Source: Azotimanducus sp963663145 (lineage in GTDB: Bacteria > Pseudomonadota > Gammaproteobacteria > Pseudomonadales > Azotimanducaceae). Taken from it: a stretch of 64,000 bases of DNA. The stretch covers positions 2,108,001 through 2,172,000 of the forward strand of contig OY760134.1 of assembly GCA_963663145.1 (NCBI GenBank), in the 5' to 3' direction. The position numbers were made by a program, and so were the translations under genes. Positions 18,116 to 27,329 of this stretch are shown piece after piece (positions within the stretch are counted from its first letter, which is position 1; each line of letters begins with the position of its first letter). The notes below the pieces were generated by a model, which was not told the DNA's origin, did no database searches, and was given only the letters and a program-made list of their open reading frames with translations.

Positions 18116-18181
18116 GTTCGCTCCTTTGGTGACACGTTATTAGATGCTATCTGTGATGTAGGGCAAGGTGAAATTTATGGG

Positions 18182-19075
18182 CTAAAGCTCCTCAAGGATC
18201 CCTTCAAACAAGGTTGACAGCGACTTGCCCAGATAGGATTGGTGCAACGGATCCCTGAACCGCTCGGCTTTGCCCTTGGGCAGGAACCGACCGAGTGTCA
18301 ATTGGCACACCTCAGAGGAAATCAACGCCTCGCAATTTTCCACGGTTGTCAACAGTGCGCGTTTATACTCGTCGGCCTGCACAAACGAATTCGCATGGTG
18401 CGCGGCTTGCTTGATGAGCCTGAATGCATCCAAGTGCTGCCGACACCAATCAATATCCCAAATGTCCCGGAAACGGGGGTTTTCAGGCTTCAAAACCGAC
18501 ATTGGCAAAGCCACCAGCTTATCCGTGCAAATGTCATAAAGCGATGCCGCCCGTATTGGGAACTCCGAAAAATACCCCGCAATGGCTTCGTGTCGATTAT
18601 TGACTTTCAGCAATTCAGTCTCATGCGTTTTGGGCGACCTCCCATTCACTTCAATATTGATACGCTGAACACCAAGTTGGTTTCTTGCACCTGCTGGCCG
18701 GGTAACGATTCGCGCCACCCATCGAGAAGATGTGCTGGTGGGCCCCGGTGCGGCATTCTTGGCTGTCACGCTCACGTCGAGGCCGTAAGTGGCGGCGATG
18801 CGGTCACGCAGGGTATCTTCCAACCCGCTCGTAAAGTCTCGATCTTCTAGAATACCGCCGCCTGAAAAATCCAAATCTTCGCTAAACCGACTGGCGCCGT
18901 GGCACAGCCGCAGGCATGTTCCCCCCTTGAACACCAAATTGCGCAGGTAACCAGCGCTGTGCATCGCATTGAGGATCTCATAATGCAGCAGTTCTTTTTC
19001 AATGACAGGCCCACATGTCTCCAGATCAGTGTCTCCATCAACAATGGAGGCTGCGACAGATAAAAAATCAAGCAT
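18182..19075 (-). CDS. abiEii: AbiEii-family nucleotidyltransferase toxin
   Basis: Toxin of a type IV toxin-antitoxin/abortive infection locus. The ATG at 19075 gives 297 residues starting MLDFLSVAAS; the longer open frame upstream runs through the antitoxin gene and is not used. The nucleotidyltransferase core is clear: FKGGTCLRLCHG followed by RFSEDLDFSG, the GSx-like and DxD motifs of the DUF1814 group. The start overlaps the antitoxin stop by 8 nt, typical of AbiE operons. Confidence 0.88.
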   Translation of the reverse strand: MLDFLSVAASIVDGDTDLETCGPVIEKELLHYEILNAMHSAGYLRNLVFKGGTCLRLCHGASRFSEDLDFSGGGILEDRDFTSGLEDTLRDRIAATYGLDVSVTAKNAAPGPTSTSSRWVARIVTRPAGARNQLGVQRINIEVNGRSPKTHETELLKVNNRHEAIAGYFSEFPIRAASLYDICTDKLVALPMSVLKPENPRFRDIWDIDWCRQHLDAFRLIKQAAHHANSFVQADEYKRALLTTVENCEALISSEVCQLTLGRFLPKGKAERFRDPLHQSYLGKSLSTLFEGILEEL

Positions 19076-19649
19076 GGGATTGTGCAAGCGGCATGTTCCA
19101 GTCCGCGAGGACTTCGGCATGCGTTTCTGCATCGACCATATGCAATGCGGCTGGTCGAGTGCGCATGAGATCGTCATAGGCAAGTGCCGGCGATGCCACG
19201 CGAAGCCTCCTTGTGTCATCAAACACCGTGTTCGCCAAGATTTCACTGTCCGCACGATCAGTGTGCGTGAACTCGATGTCACCGTACCTCGTTGTGTAGT
19301 CTCCCGAATTGCCGGTCGTGGCGATGGTGTACACCCACGCGACCTGGCTGATCGAGCTCACCTCGGACAGCTGACTTTCATAACTGAGATAAGACAGGCT
19401 TCCAGCGCGAAGCCGACGTATGACTTCACCAAGACCCTTCATGCCCATCCGCGCAGCGCGATTGAGATAGACGCCCTTGGCGACCCGTTCGAGCAAGCCT
19501 TCCTTGACGAGTGCTCTCAGACCCTTATTGAAAGCGGGGTCCCGGTCCTTGTTGAATAGCAGCTGCAAATCGCGAGTGGTGAGGACTGGGAAATCTCTTC
19601 CCGGCCCCAATACGAGCGTTTGTACTGCGTCAGATAGCGTCATGACCAT
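19068..19649 (-). CDS. abiEi: AbiEi-family antitoxin/transcriptional regulator
   Basis: Partner of AbiEii. About 193 residues from the ATG at 19649; ATG at 19643 is equally possible and TTG at 19664 less so. The N-terminal winged helix fits LTTRDLQLLFNK and LRALVKEGLLERVAKGVYL, and the C-terminal part includes YLSYESQLS, as in AbiEi_4 antitoxins. Such proteins repress their own promoter by binding inverted repeats; a perfect one lies 19 bp upstream. Confidence 0.85.
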   Translation of the reverse strand: MVMTLSDAVQTLVLGPGRDFPVLTTRDLQLLFNKDRDPAFNKGLRALVKEGLLERVAKGVYLNRAARMGMKGLGEVIRRLRAGSLSYLSYESQLSEVSSISQVAWVYTIATTGNSGDYTTRYGDIEFTHTDRADSEILANTVFDDTRRLRVASPALAYDDLMRTRPAALHMVDAETHAEVLADWNMPLAQSHA

Positions 19650-19667
19650 ACACCAATCCGGCAAATG

Positions 19668-19684
19668 ATACTACAAGGTAGTAT
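19668..19684. promoter_or_regulatory. candidate AbiEi operator, perfect 7-bp inverted repeat
   Basis: ATACTAC and GTAGTAT flank the trinucleotide AAG, 19 bp before the AbiEi start. Position and symmetry match an autoregulatory operator; binding by AbiEi is inferred. Confidence 0.5.
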
Positions 19685-19818
19685 TCGTAGCGAACGGTTG
19701 ATCCGAGGAACACCGGCGAAGAAATCAGGTTTGCAGCGCTTGACCCCTAGCCCGCAGATTGCCACTCGCTACTTTGCTCTACAATCGATACCCTGCAACC
19801 GCTTCGATCCATCAATCT

Positions 19819-20745
19819 ATGGAACTTGACTACAAGCGTATCGACCCGGAACTTCTACCCGCTCTGGATGTTCTGCCCCCGCTCGAAATCACTCGCGAGA
19901 ACATTGCGGATCTACGCTGCGAACTTGCCGAGCTCATGCCGCCCATTCCCATGCCCAACCTGCTGCACGACAAGGTGAAGATATCCACCGAGGATGGCGA
20001 ATTGGACATCCACGTCTACCGGACATCAAAGACAATCGGTCAAGCCGCAGTGCTGTGGATTCACGGTGGCGGATACATTCTGGGCAACGCCGAGGACGGC
20101 ACGGCGCAGCAAATCGCGACACGTTGCGACTGCACCGTGTTCTCCGTCGAATACCGGCTGGCACCCGAGCATCCATTTCCCGCCGGACCAAACGACTGCT
20201 ACGCGGCGCTTCGATGGATGATGTCTGGAGATTCCGGTTATGGCGTCGATACTGGCAGGGTGGCCATCGGCGGCGCAAGTGCTGGGGGCGGCATGACCGC
20301 TGGCGTGGCGCTCATGAACAGAGACCTTGAGAATTTCCCGCTCAAGCTGCAGTTGCTGCTCTATCCCATGATCGACAATCTGCACGCGACCCCTTCAGGC
20401 AGCATCACCAATCACCCGGTATGGAATCGCAGAACCTCCTTCCGGGCTTGGGAAATGTACCTCAACGGGGAACCGGGAGAAGACGCATCGCCCTACGCGG
20501 CTGCGTCACGCGCGGCCAATCTTGAAGGGCTGCCACCCGCCTACCTGTGCGTGGGCACGGAGGATCTCTTTTGTGATGAGAATATCGAATATGCGCGACG
20601 CTTGAACGAAGCCGGCGTTGCCACCGAATTGGCCGTGCTTCCCGGTCTCTATCACGGCGCCGATGGCTTGGTGTCAAATGCCGCTGTGAGCAAACGAATG
20701 CGCGAAGGGTATGTGCGCGCCTTGGAGGATGCGCTCGCGGCCTGA
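19819..20745 (+). CDS. alpha/beta hydrolase, hormone-sensitive-lipase (HSL) type
   Basis: Esterase of 308 residues from the ATG at 19819 (MELDYKRIDPELL); the open frame begins earlier but those residues look unlike the family. The HGGG oxyanion motif is WIHGGGYILGN, the nucleophile is in GGASAGGGM, the aspartate in GTEDLFCDE and the histidine in LPGLYHGAD. All catalytic residues are therefore present. Cytoplasmic, no signal peptide. It stands alone between two toxin-antitoxin loci. Confidence 0.9.
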   Translation: MELDYKRIDPELLPALDVLPPLEITRENIADLRCELAELMPPIPMPNLLHDKVKISTEDGELDIHVYRTSKTIGQAAVLWIHGGGYILGNAEDGTAQQIATRCDCTVFSVEYRLAPEHPFPAGPNDCYAALRWMMSGDSGYGVDTGRVAIGGASAGGGMTAGVALMNRDLENFPLKLQLLLYPMIDNLHATPSGSITNHPVWNRRTSFRAWEMYLNGEPGEDASPYAAASRAANLEGLPPAYLCVGTEDLFCDENIEYARRLNEAGVATELAVLPGLYHGADGLVSNAAVSKRMREGYVRALEDALAA

Positions 20746-20771
20746 CAAGATGCAAGAGCAGATCGAATTGA

Positions 20772-20789
20772 CCATGGTCATGACTATGG
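20772..20789. promoter_or_regulatory. candidate Phd-type operator, near-perfect 18-bp palindrome
   Basis: CCATGGTCATGACTATGG is symmetric apart from one mispaired base pair and sits 36 bp before the antitoxin ATG, next to the AT-rich stretch TTATATTATC that could be a -10 region. Autorepression by the antitoxin is inferred. Confidence 0.45.
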
Positions 20790-20825
20790 TTATATTATCA
20801 CCTCAATTTGATAGGCCCTTTCGAG

Positions 20826-21128
20826 ATGAACGCAGATTCTCAAGCGTCCTCAGGTGCGAATCCATCCGGCCCAAGGGTCATGAAGGCTTCGGAATTCAAA
20901 GCCAAGTGCCTTCAGCTCATGGACGAAGTGGCAAGCTACAACAGTGAGATCGTCATCACGAAAAACAACAAGCCCGTTGCGAGGTTGCTTCCCTATGGCA
21001 ACAAAAAAGAAACTTTGTTAGGTAGCCAACGCGGACGCATTGAGATTCTGGGCGACATCATAAATGTCGAAGATCTCTGGGATGAGTGGGAGGCGGAGAC
21101 CGACCCTGACAGAGTTCTCAATCCATGA
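20826..21128 (+). CDS. Phd/YefM-family antitoxin
   Basis: 100 residues from the ATG at 20826; an internal ATG at 20880 gives the more canonical MKASEFKAKCLQLMDEV. The Phd/YefM fold is recognised from that segment and from IVITKNNKPVARLLPY. The C-terminal acidic tail (VEDLWDEWEAE) would wrap the toxin. The stop overlaps the toxin start as ATGA. Confidence 0.88.
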   Translation: MNADSQASSGANPSGPRVMKASEFKAKCLQLMDEVASYNSEIVITKNNKPVARLLPYGNKKETLLGSQRGRIEILGDIINVEDLWDEWEAETDPDRVLNP

Positions 21129-21523
21129 TTCTGCTCGATACTCATGCGCTGGTCTGGCACTTGTTGGACCATCCCCACTTGGGCACGTTGGCGCGTCAGG
21201 AGATTCACCGTTCATGGAAGAAGGATGAAGTCTGCGTCTCCGTGATTTCCTTTTGGGAATTGGGCACCCTCACTCGCAAAAAAAGAATCCAACTTGAAGT
21301 AGACCTGCGCCAATTGAGAGAAGAACTGTTGCGAGACGGACTCATGGAGATTCCAGTTGATGGCAATGTAGCAATTCGAGCAAACGAATTGGCCAATTTC
21401 CACAAGGACCCGGCAGATCGATTTATCGTCGCAACCAGTCTTCAGGGACACAGACTTGTCACAGCCGACCGCCAGATTCTGAGCTGGCCAAGCAAACTGG
21501 AACGAATCGACGCACGCTTGTAA
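21125..21523 (+). CDS. PIN-domain ribonuclease toxin (VapC-like)
   Basis: 132-residue PIN toxin. Acidic active-site residues are visible: D5 in LLDTHALVWHL, the glutamate in SFWELG, and the aspartates in DPADRFIVA and TADRQIL. It is coupled by a 4-nt overlap to the Phd-type antitoxin; Phd-PIN pairs are a recognised VapBC variant. RNA target unknown. Confidence 0.9.
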   Translation: MILLDTHALVWHLLDHPHLGTLARQEIHRSWKKDEVCVSVISFWELGTLTRKKRIQLEVDLRQLREELLRDGLMEIPVDGNVAIRANELANFHKDPADRFIVATSLQGHRLVTADRQILSWPSKLERIDARL

Positions 21524-21534
21524 CGCGCGTCGAT
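21506..21534. terminator. 8-bp hairpin spanning the PIN toxin stop codon
   Basis: ATCGACGC pairs perfectly with GCGTCGAT around a 13-nt loop, between the convergent toxin and MFS genes. It could help end transcription in both directions, but no T-run follows. Confidence 0.35.
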
Positions 21535-21560
21535 CACATGTCACCCGCCGAAGGCAGCTA

Positions 21561-22727
21561 TTACTTGGCCCTCAGGCAAGTCACTAGGCACAAGGCCAAT
21601 CCGAAGACGATTGCGACGCTTGTAAAAATACCCAGTAACGGAAATCCAAGACCATCCGCAATACTGCCTGTGATCATCGGCGCAATGGCCCCGCCCATGG
21701 TGATGAAGGCGGGATTGGCGGCCGCGAATCTGCCGCTCGGGTCGAACCGCACCAATGCCCCGAGGAAGACCGGAAGCCAAGCAATGGGAATGGCCATGAA
21801 GACTGGCAGGATGAGATACAAGACCAACGGTGAGCCTGTGGCACTGATTGGATAGGCAAGCAGCGCCATGAGGCCCAAGAGCATGATCGTCGGCAGGGTT
21901 GCCTGAAATCGCGCCCCAAAGGTGCCCATGAGCAGCGAGCCGGCGACCGTGAGGATGCCCCCGATGGTGGCGATTTGACTGAAGCCAACCAGTGACATGC
22001 CGACCCCAAGCGAAATGCGCTCGGAGAACAACAGAAGTCCTCCATGCGCGAAAAAGAGCGCGAACAAGCCAGAGAGACCAATCCAGCCAAACAGCGCCGG
22101 TGCTCTCGGTGCGCTTGCCGCCGGCTGTTCCTCTCCTGTCTGGCTGGCCGAAACTTTCTTTGCGCGTGGAATCAGCGCCACCAGCAATAGTCCCACCAGA
22201 TTGAGCATAAGATAGAGGCCGTAGGCTCCATCCGCCCCGTATTGCGTGATGGGGAAATGAATCACTTGCGAAAGCGGGATGATGTAGCCTCCAACCGAGG
22301 CATTGATCAGGCCGAAGGATAAGACCGGCCGGCCGCTGCGGGCCGCGATTGAAATAATGATGGACATGCCCGCCCCTTCGGCGATGCCCGCAGCAAACCG
22401 CGTGACCACCAACCACTCAAAGCTCAAGGCGAGAATGGTGACCAAATTCATAAGACAGGCGAGAAGCAGGGCGGAAGAGACGATAGCCTTCGCATTCAGT
22501 CTGTGCGAAAGACGCGCGGTTACCAAGGATGCTATGGATACCGCAAACAACTCCGCCGTGGCGATCATGCCCGCAGCCGCCTTCGAAACGCCAAAACTAT
22601 CAATGATGGCGCCTATATTGAAGGCCATGCCAATGGGAGCTCCAAAGAGGAATACCAAACATCCGAGGAGTCCCACGTAATGGGGAATTCGAAGGTCAAA
22701 TTCAGCGGAGACTTCTTGTGCTGTCAT
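21561..22727 (-). CDS. MFS transporter
   Basis: Major facilitator with about 12 hydrophobic segments in 388 residues, ATG at 22727. An A-like motif is seen after helix 2 (VTARLSHRLNAKAIV). There is a central cytoplasmic loop around residues 185-205 (PRAKKVSASQTGEEQPAAS). Substrate cannot be told. The next gene is divergent, 167 bp away, so both promoters lie in that gap. Confidence 0.85.
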   Translation of the reverse strand: MTAQEVSAEFDLRIPHYVGLLGCLVFLFGAPIGMAFNIGAIIDSFGVSKAAAGMIATAELFAVSIASLVTARLSHRLNAKAIVSSALLLACLMNLVTILALSFEWLVVTRFAAGIAEGAGMSIIISIAARSGRPVLSFGLINASVGGYIIPLSQVIHFPITQYGADGAYGLYLMLNLVGLLLVALIPRAKKVSASQTGEEQPAASAPRAPALFGWIGLSGLFALFFAHGGLLLFSERISLGVGMSLVGFSQIATIGGILTVAGSLLMGTFGARFQATLPTIMLLGLMALLAYPISATGSPLVLYLILPVFMAIPIAWLPVFLGALVRFDPSGRFAAANPAFITMGGAIAPMITGSIADGLGFPLLGIFTSVAIVFGLALCLVTCLRAK

Positions 22728-22894
22728 GGCATAGGCCTTGAATGGCGCAATGCACCCTCACCAAGTGCGTCAGCAACTTCTATGATTCATGAAATCCAAA
22801 GCCTGCCAGACTCTCATTAGCGACAGTTTTTGCTCGGTGAAAGCTCTGGCAAGATGAGCAGCGTGTTCCCATCTACGAAAAGGAGTTCGCGCTC

Positions 22895-23689
22895 ATGGTC
22901 GGACGTGTTGAAGGAAAGGTTGCGCTTGTCACAGGCGGGGCCAAAGGGCTCGGCGAAGCCGACTCACGGGCACTCGCCGGAGAAGGCGCGCGCGTCATAC
23001 TGACCGATGTCGACAGCCAAGCCGGTATGTCTGTTGCCGATGAGATTGGTGGCGTTTTCAAGCATCAGGATGTTACGGATGAAGCCCGCTGGCAGGAGAT
23101 CATGGCCGAAATCAAGGATGAGTACGGGGCCTTGCACGTATTGGTCAACAACGCCGGCATCGTCCTGCCCGGCACGGTTGAAAGCCAGACCTACGAGCAC
23201 TACAAGGCGCAAGTGGCGGTGAGCGCAGATGCGACTTTCCTCGGCAGCAAGTACGCTATTCCGCTCATGGCGCAAAGCGGCGGAGGGGCTATCATCAACA
23301 TGGCGTCGGTCGCCTCAAAACTCGCCTATAGCGCCATCCTTGGCTATGCCGCCGCCAAGGGCGCCGTAGAGGGCATCTCAAGATCAATCGCGGCGCATTG
23401 TCTGGAAGCGGGCTACAAGATCCGCTGCAATTCCATACACCCCGGTACCATTAACACGCCCATGGTGCAGAACTTTGGCCGGCAGGCGGAGGAGGCGGGT
23501 GTCACCATGGCAGGTGAAGCCGAAGCGCCGGACCCTGCGCAAGCAGGGGTGCTCGGATTGCCGCACAATATCGCCAACTTGGTGGTATTTCTCGCATCCG
23601 ATGAGTCCATCTTCATTACCGCGCAAGAATTCGTTGTGGATGGGGGCATGTCCATGCTTCCCGCACCCTTGGTGCATAGCCTTCAATAG
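22895..23689 (+). CDS. SDR-family oxidoreductase
   Basis: 264-residue classical short-chain dehydrogenase. Motifs are TGGAKGLGEADSRALAGEG for cofactor binding, NNAGIVLPG, the catalytic serine in NMASVAS, and YAAAKGA as the YxxxK pair. The aspartate in LTDVDSQAG after strand 2 favours NAD over NADP. AGGAG lies 9 nt before the ATG. Substrate unknown; steroid or alcohol dehydrogenases are the usual relatives. Confidence 0.88.
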   Translation: MVGRVEGKVALVTGGAKGLGEADSRALAGEGARVILTDVDSQAGMSVADEIGGVFKHQDVTDEARWQEIMAEIKDEYGALHVLVNNAGIVLPGTVESQTYEHYKAQVAVSADATFLGSKYAIPLMAQSGGGAIINMASVASKLAYSAILGYAAAKGAVEGISRSIAAHCLEAGYKIRCNSIHPGTINTPMVQNFGRQAEEAGVTMAGEAEAPDPAQAGVLGLPHNIANLVVFLASDESIFITAQEFVVDGGMSMLPAPLVHSLQ

Positions 23690-23722
23690 TGCTGTGATCA
23701 CATAGGGCGCTGGCGGGCCGAC

Positions 23723-24175
23723 ATGTTCGCAAAGCTTTTCTCCCGCTCTGACCTTGATTCAGAAGAAACCCAAGTCGATGAACGCGAATCTCTCGCCTAC
23801 GCGGCCGCGATGTTGCTGTTCGAAGTGGCTTGGGCCGATCACGAAATTACACCGCAAGAGCTTGCGCGCATAGACGCTTCGCTGCAGTGCCTTTTTGGGG
23901 TCTCGCCGGGCACCGCCGAGCGCCTAGCCGAACGCGCACGCATGGACCATGTGGATGCAACCTCCATGTACCCGTTCACGCGCAAGGTGAAAGATGCCTT
24001 GCCAGCTCACGAACGATACGAGCTGATGGTCGCGCTCTGGCAACTCGCGCTCGCCGACGAAAATCTTGGCACCTATGAGGAATCAGCCATCAGGCGCATT
24101 TCAGAGCTCCTGCATGTCTCACATGGCGAGTTCATACGCGCAAAGCTAGAGGCCAAGCAGCTGCAAGGAAATTGA
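23723..24175 (+). CDS. TerB-family protein
   Basis: 150-residue helical protein resembling the TerB/tellurite-resistance domain, with two metal-binding-like acidic helices: LLFEVAWADHEITPQELARI and LWQLALADENLGTYEESAI. The WADHEIT and ADENLG patterns are the family's signature. Role uncertain; stand-alone TerB proteins are often unrelated to tellurite. About 190 bp without a gene follow. Confidence 0.82.
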   Translation: MFAKLFSRSDLDSEETQVDERESLAYAAAMLLFEVAWADHEITPQELARIDASLQCLFGVSPGTAERLAERARMDHVDATSMYPFTRKVKDALPAHERYELMVALWQLALADENLGTYEESAIRRISELLHVSHGEFIRAKLEAKQLQGN

Positions 24176-24368
24176 AGAGTGTCAAGCTTGATCGGCGCTT
24201 GAACCCCAAATCCATGTGCGCCATCAGCGGCACACAGGGCCCTGCCAAGCCTTCTTGCAACACATTGACGTCGGCGTTGAAACGCGAGGACACGCAGGAA
24301 GACACCAAGGCCTCCGCCGAAAAGCGTGACCCGATCTGGAGAGGCCGCTGACTTTCGCGCAGCGCTCG

Positions 24369-24839
24369 CTAGCCGTCCCCGGATTCGCGAAGCTTCGCCT
24401 CCGCGTATTGCTTGAGGCCCGTGCCTACACTGGTGAAGCAATCTCTCAGTGTGCGATCAAAGAAGAGCTTCACAAGCGGGGTGAGCGGACCGCCCATGTA
24501 GTCATGGCACTTGTAGCTGCATTGCCCTTCAGAGAGCCTGGTAAGGCACTGTTCACGAAATGCCGTCACGCCGGCAAAGGTGCCCAAGCTGAACTTCTTC
24601 TGGCTCCAAGCGATCCGATTGGGAGGCTCAAAGACTTCGAGCAACTCGGTCTCATGCATAAGCCGCTTGCCGAGATGCACTTCAAGATGCACTTGCGATC
24701 CAATCTGAAAGTCGGTTTCGATTTTCGGCGTGAAAGGATTCCACTCATGGTAGTGCTCGGGATCGGTCAGAATCTCCCACGCGAGCTCGATCGGCGCATC
24801 AATCACCACCTCTTCTGACTCCACGGTGTATTTGGGCAT
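24369..24839 (-). CDS. SRPBCC (START-like) domain protein
   Basis: 156 residues with the typical opening VVIDAPIELAWEILTDPEHY and the HEWNPF segment of polyketide-cyclase/START-like lipid-binding proteins. No enzyme motif is evident. The SDR gene 11 bp downstream on the same strand ends near... its start lies downstream in the same orientation upstream of this gene, so the two are likely cotranscribed from the SDR side or share context. Confidence 0.8.
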   Translation of the reverse strand: MPKYTVESEEVVIDAPIELAWEILTDPEHYHEWNPFTPKIETDFQIGSQVHLEVHLGKRLMHETELLEVFEPPNRIAWSQKKFSLGTFAGVTAFREQCLTRLSEGQCSYKCHDYMGGPLTPLVKLFFDRTLRDCFTSVGTGLKQYAEAKLRESGDG

Positions 24840-24850
24840 GTCTGTTCTCC

Positions 24851-25840
24851 TTATGATTCGGTGCCGGAGGAGTGCAAGTGTTCCGACAGGATGACATCGC
24901 TGGCTTGGATCAATTTGCGACCATTGTCTTCATCGCTCGCCAAGGGCGAGACAGGCTTTTCCCGCAACAGATGCAGGTAGATACCTGTTCGCGCTCCCGC
25001 ATCCGCAGAGCAACACAGATAGATCACCGGAATCGCGGCTATATGCGGCGCAAGAAAGAAGGCCTTCATCACTGTGGAGATGACAGGCTTCAAGAGTCCC
25101 GGTGCTTCGCGGGCGATCGCCGACGCGACAGGGCCTGGACAGAGCGCATGCACCTTCACCTGTTGTCGGCCCTCGCGCTCAAGCCGCCGCCACAAAGTCG
25201 AGAAAAAGGTGGTGAGATGCAACTTGCTGAGCCCGTAGTACTTGATGCCATCGCGAACCCCATAGGGCGTGAAGCGAGCAAAGGCGTCAAAGTTGATCGG
25301 ACTCGCCGACCTATGGGCCTCCGATGAGACAAACACGATTCGCGCCGTATCTTCTCCCGTGGCCAAGACCCCGTCAGAGAGCATGCGCTCCGACAACAGC
25401 CGGTTGGCGAGAAAGTGTACTGCGAACATGAGGTCATAGCCTTGCTTGGACTTGCGCGCCCTCCGAGGCATCAAGCCCGCGTTCATGACGGCAATATGGA
25501 TCTTTCCCGGCCGCGAACGCAACCTGTCGCAGGCTGCGGAAACCGACTCAAGATCGGAAAGATCGGCTTCAACGAGTTCCACCCGGGGCGACCCGGAAGT
25601 CGCCTGAATTTCCTCCGCAAGGCGCGAATGACCCGGACGACAAATCAAAACCAAGCGGGCGCCACGACTGCCGAGTTCAATCGCCACGGCTTTGCCGAGG
25701 CCGCTGCTGGCGCCCGTCACCAAGCAGACCTTGCCGTCCAAGCGCACGTCCGGACCGACCGGCCGCACTTCACCATGTGAGCTCAACCGGTCCCGCACGG
25801 CGGTGCGCATGGCCGTCCATATGGTCTGGTGTCCTGCCAA
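24851..25840 (-). CDS. SDR-family dehydrogenase, retinol-dehydrogenase-like
   Basis: 329 residues from a TTG at 25840, or about 319 from the ATG at 25810. Cofactor motif TGASSGLGKAVAIELGSRG, then NAGLMPRRARKS, the serine in VFVSSEAHRS and YGLSKLH as the catalytic YxxxK. The order and spacing resemble retinol dehydrogenase/WW-domain oxidoreductase relatives. It precedes the SRPBCC gene by 11 bp on the minus strand, so they are probably cotranscribed. Confidence 0.85.
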   Translation of the reverse strand: MAGHQTIWTAMRTAVRDRLSSHGEVRPVGPDVRLDGKVCLVTGASSGLGKAVAIELGSRGARLVLICRPGHSRLAEEIQATSGSPRVELVEADLSDLESVSAACDRLRSRPGKIHIAVMNAGLMPRRARKSKQGYDLMFAVHFLANRLLSERMLSDGVLATGEDTARIVFVSSEAHRSASPINFDAFARFTPYGVRDGIKYYGLSKLHLTTFFSTLWRRLEREGRQQVKVHALCPGPVASAIAREAPGLLKPVISTVMKAFFLAPHIAAIPVIYLCCSADAGARTGIYLHLLREKPVSPLASDEDNGRKLIQASDVILSEHLHSSGTES

Positions 25841-25894
25841 GTGATGGTCTCAACTGCGCGATGCGACATGATAGGGGCAGATGCGGCAAACAGT

Positions 25895-27163
25895 CTATTC
25901 ATGGGGAATCTTGTACTCTTCTCGATAGAAACCGAGCCGACGGTCAAGCGACGCTTTGTCCAGTCCGAAACTCGCTAAATCGTACCTGTGGCGACCATAT
26001 CTGTGCTGAGGATTGGCTCTCGCAGTGCTCTGAGCTGCTTGCAGCGCTTCCTGCGTGAAGGGGATTCCGGCGCGAGCGTAGATGCGTCGCATTTCCTCAA
26101 AGGGGTCCTTCAGTAGACTGTAGTAGGAGACATCTACGAATCTCTCCGGGTCCGCACGGCGGCGAACATCAATCGAACGATGCATGAGGCGCTCGATCTT
26201 GCTGACCCATTGGTCGGCGACCCGATGGGCATCGACCAAATCACTGCTCACGCCTCGACCGTGCGCGACCATACTCAAGAAGGATGTCGTGGACACCAAG
26301 GGGTCCCTGTGCGTGAGCACGATCGTGGCTTGCGGAAACACCTTCAGCACCAAGTCGAGATATTCGGAGTGGTGAGGTGTCTTCAAGACCCAGTGCTTGC
26401 CGGCCCTGAAGCCGAGCAGGAGCTTCAATACTTGGCGCAAATACTCATAGGCGCGCCTATGGTCCTGCGCTTCAAGCCATTTGCCGAAGCTCGGCACATT
26501 CATGAGGACTTCCCAAGACTGGCTCATGAAGCACTGATCGAGGATCAAGACGTCTTCCTCGGGTGCCTCGTGCTCAACAGGATGCACGGCAAAAAACTCC
26601 GGAGACAGATAAGCAAGCATCTTCTCCGCTTGCTTCGATTGCCTGCGACGCAGAGCCAGATCGGTGTCTGGGTCGTCCGACAAGGGCGCCGGATTCATCG
26701 CCTCCCAAGCAAGAAGCGCGCGCATCTTGGGGTCCGAGGCGATCAGCCGATGCAGGGTCGTCGTGCCCGTGCGCTGCAATCCCGCAATCACGATCATCGG
26801 CTCTAAAGGCGTGTCTTCGAGATCGGGGTGCGCCTGCATGTACGCTTGCACGCGCAAGTGTGCGGCAAGCAGGTCTTCAATGCGCGTTCGCTGAATCACC
26901 CGCCCGAGCGCATTCAATTGGGCCTCGGCGTTGATAGCATCAATGAGTCTTGTGAGCGGCTGCAAGAACCACTCATCGCCACAATCCACCAAGCCGGACT
27001 TCGCACGCGCGTTCGACACCACTTGCTCGGCATCCAACTCGCCGAAATAACGCCTCGGAACGCCAGCGCATCCAATCCAATTCAGCAGCCGCACCGGCAG
27101 CGGACGGCGCGGATGCGCATAGTCCGTGGAGGTCGCCTCCACCTTCACGCGAGAAATGGCCAC
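25895..27163 (-). CDS. sulfotransferase-family protein
   Basis: 422 residues, GTG start at 27163. The 5'-phosphosulfate loop IVIAGLQRTGTTTLHRLIA identifies PAPS-dependent sulfotransferases, and the 3'-phosphate region fits IVLTHRDPLVSTTS. Bacterial proteins of this type (Sulfotransfer_3) transfer sulfate to alcohols, lipids or glycans; the acceptor here is unknown. Confidence 0.88.
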   Translation of the reverse strand: MAISRVKVEATSTDYAHPRRPLPVRLLNWIGCAGVPRRYFGELDAEQVVSNARAKSGLVDCGDEWFLQPLTRLIDAINAEAQLNALGRVIQRTRIEDLLAAHLRVQAYMQAHPDLEDTPLEPMIVIAGLQRTGTTTLHRLIASDPKMRALLAWEAMNPAPLSDDPDTDLALRRRQSKQAEKMLAYLSPEFFAVHPVEHEAPEEDVLILDQCFMSQSWEVLMNVPSFGKWLEAQDHRRAYEYLRQVLKLLLGFRAGKHWVLKTPHHSEYLDLVLKVFPQATIVLTHRDPLVSTTSFLSMVAHGRGVSSDLVDAHRVADQWVSKIERLMHRSIDVRRRADPERFVDVSYYSLLKDPFEEMRRIYARAGIPFTQEALQAAQSTARANPQHRYGRHRYDLASFGLDKASLDRRLGFYREEYKIPHE

Positions 27164-27329
27164 GCCCTTGCCTACCTCAATGATCGGGTTTCAGCGCAGA
27201 TTATAGGTCTCGGCAAGGCACTGGTGACGAGTGCGGGCATGGCTGCTTGACTAAACCATAGCCATGTGATTTAGTTAGATAGTAGTTAGTTTTGCGCACT
27301 TGCATGGAACTCAAGGAAGAATGCAGGGT

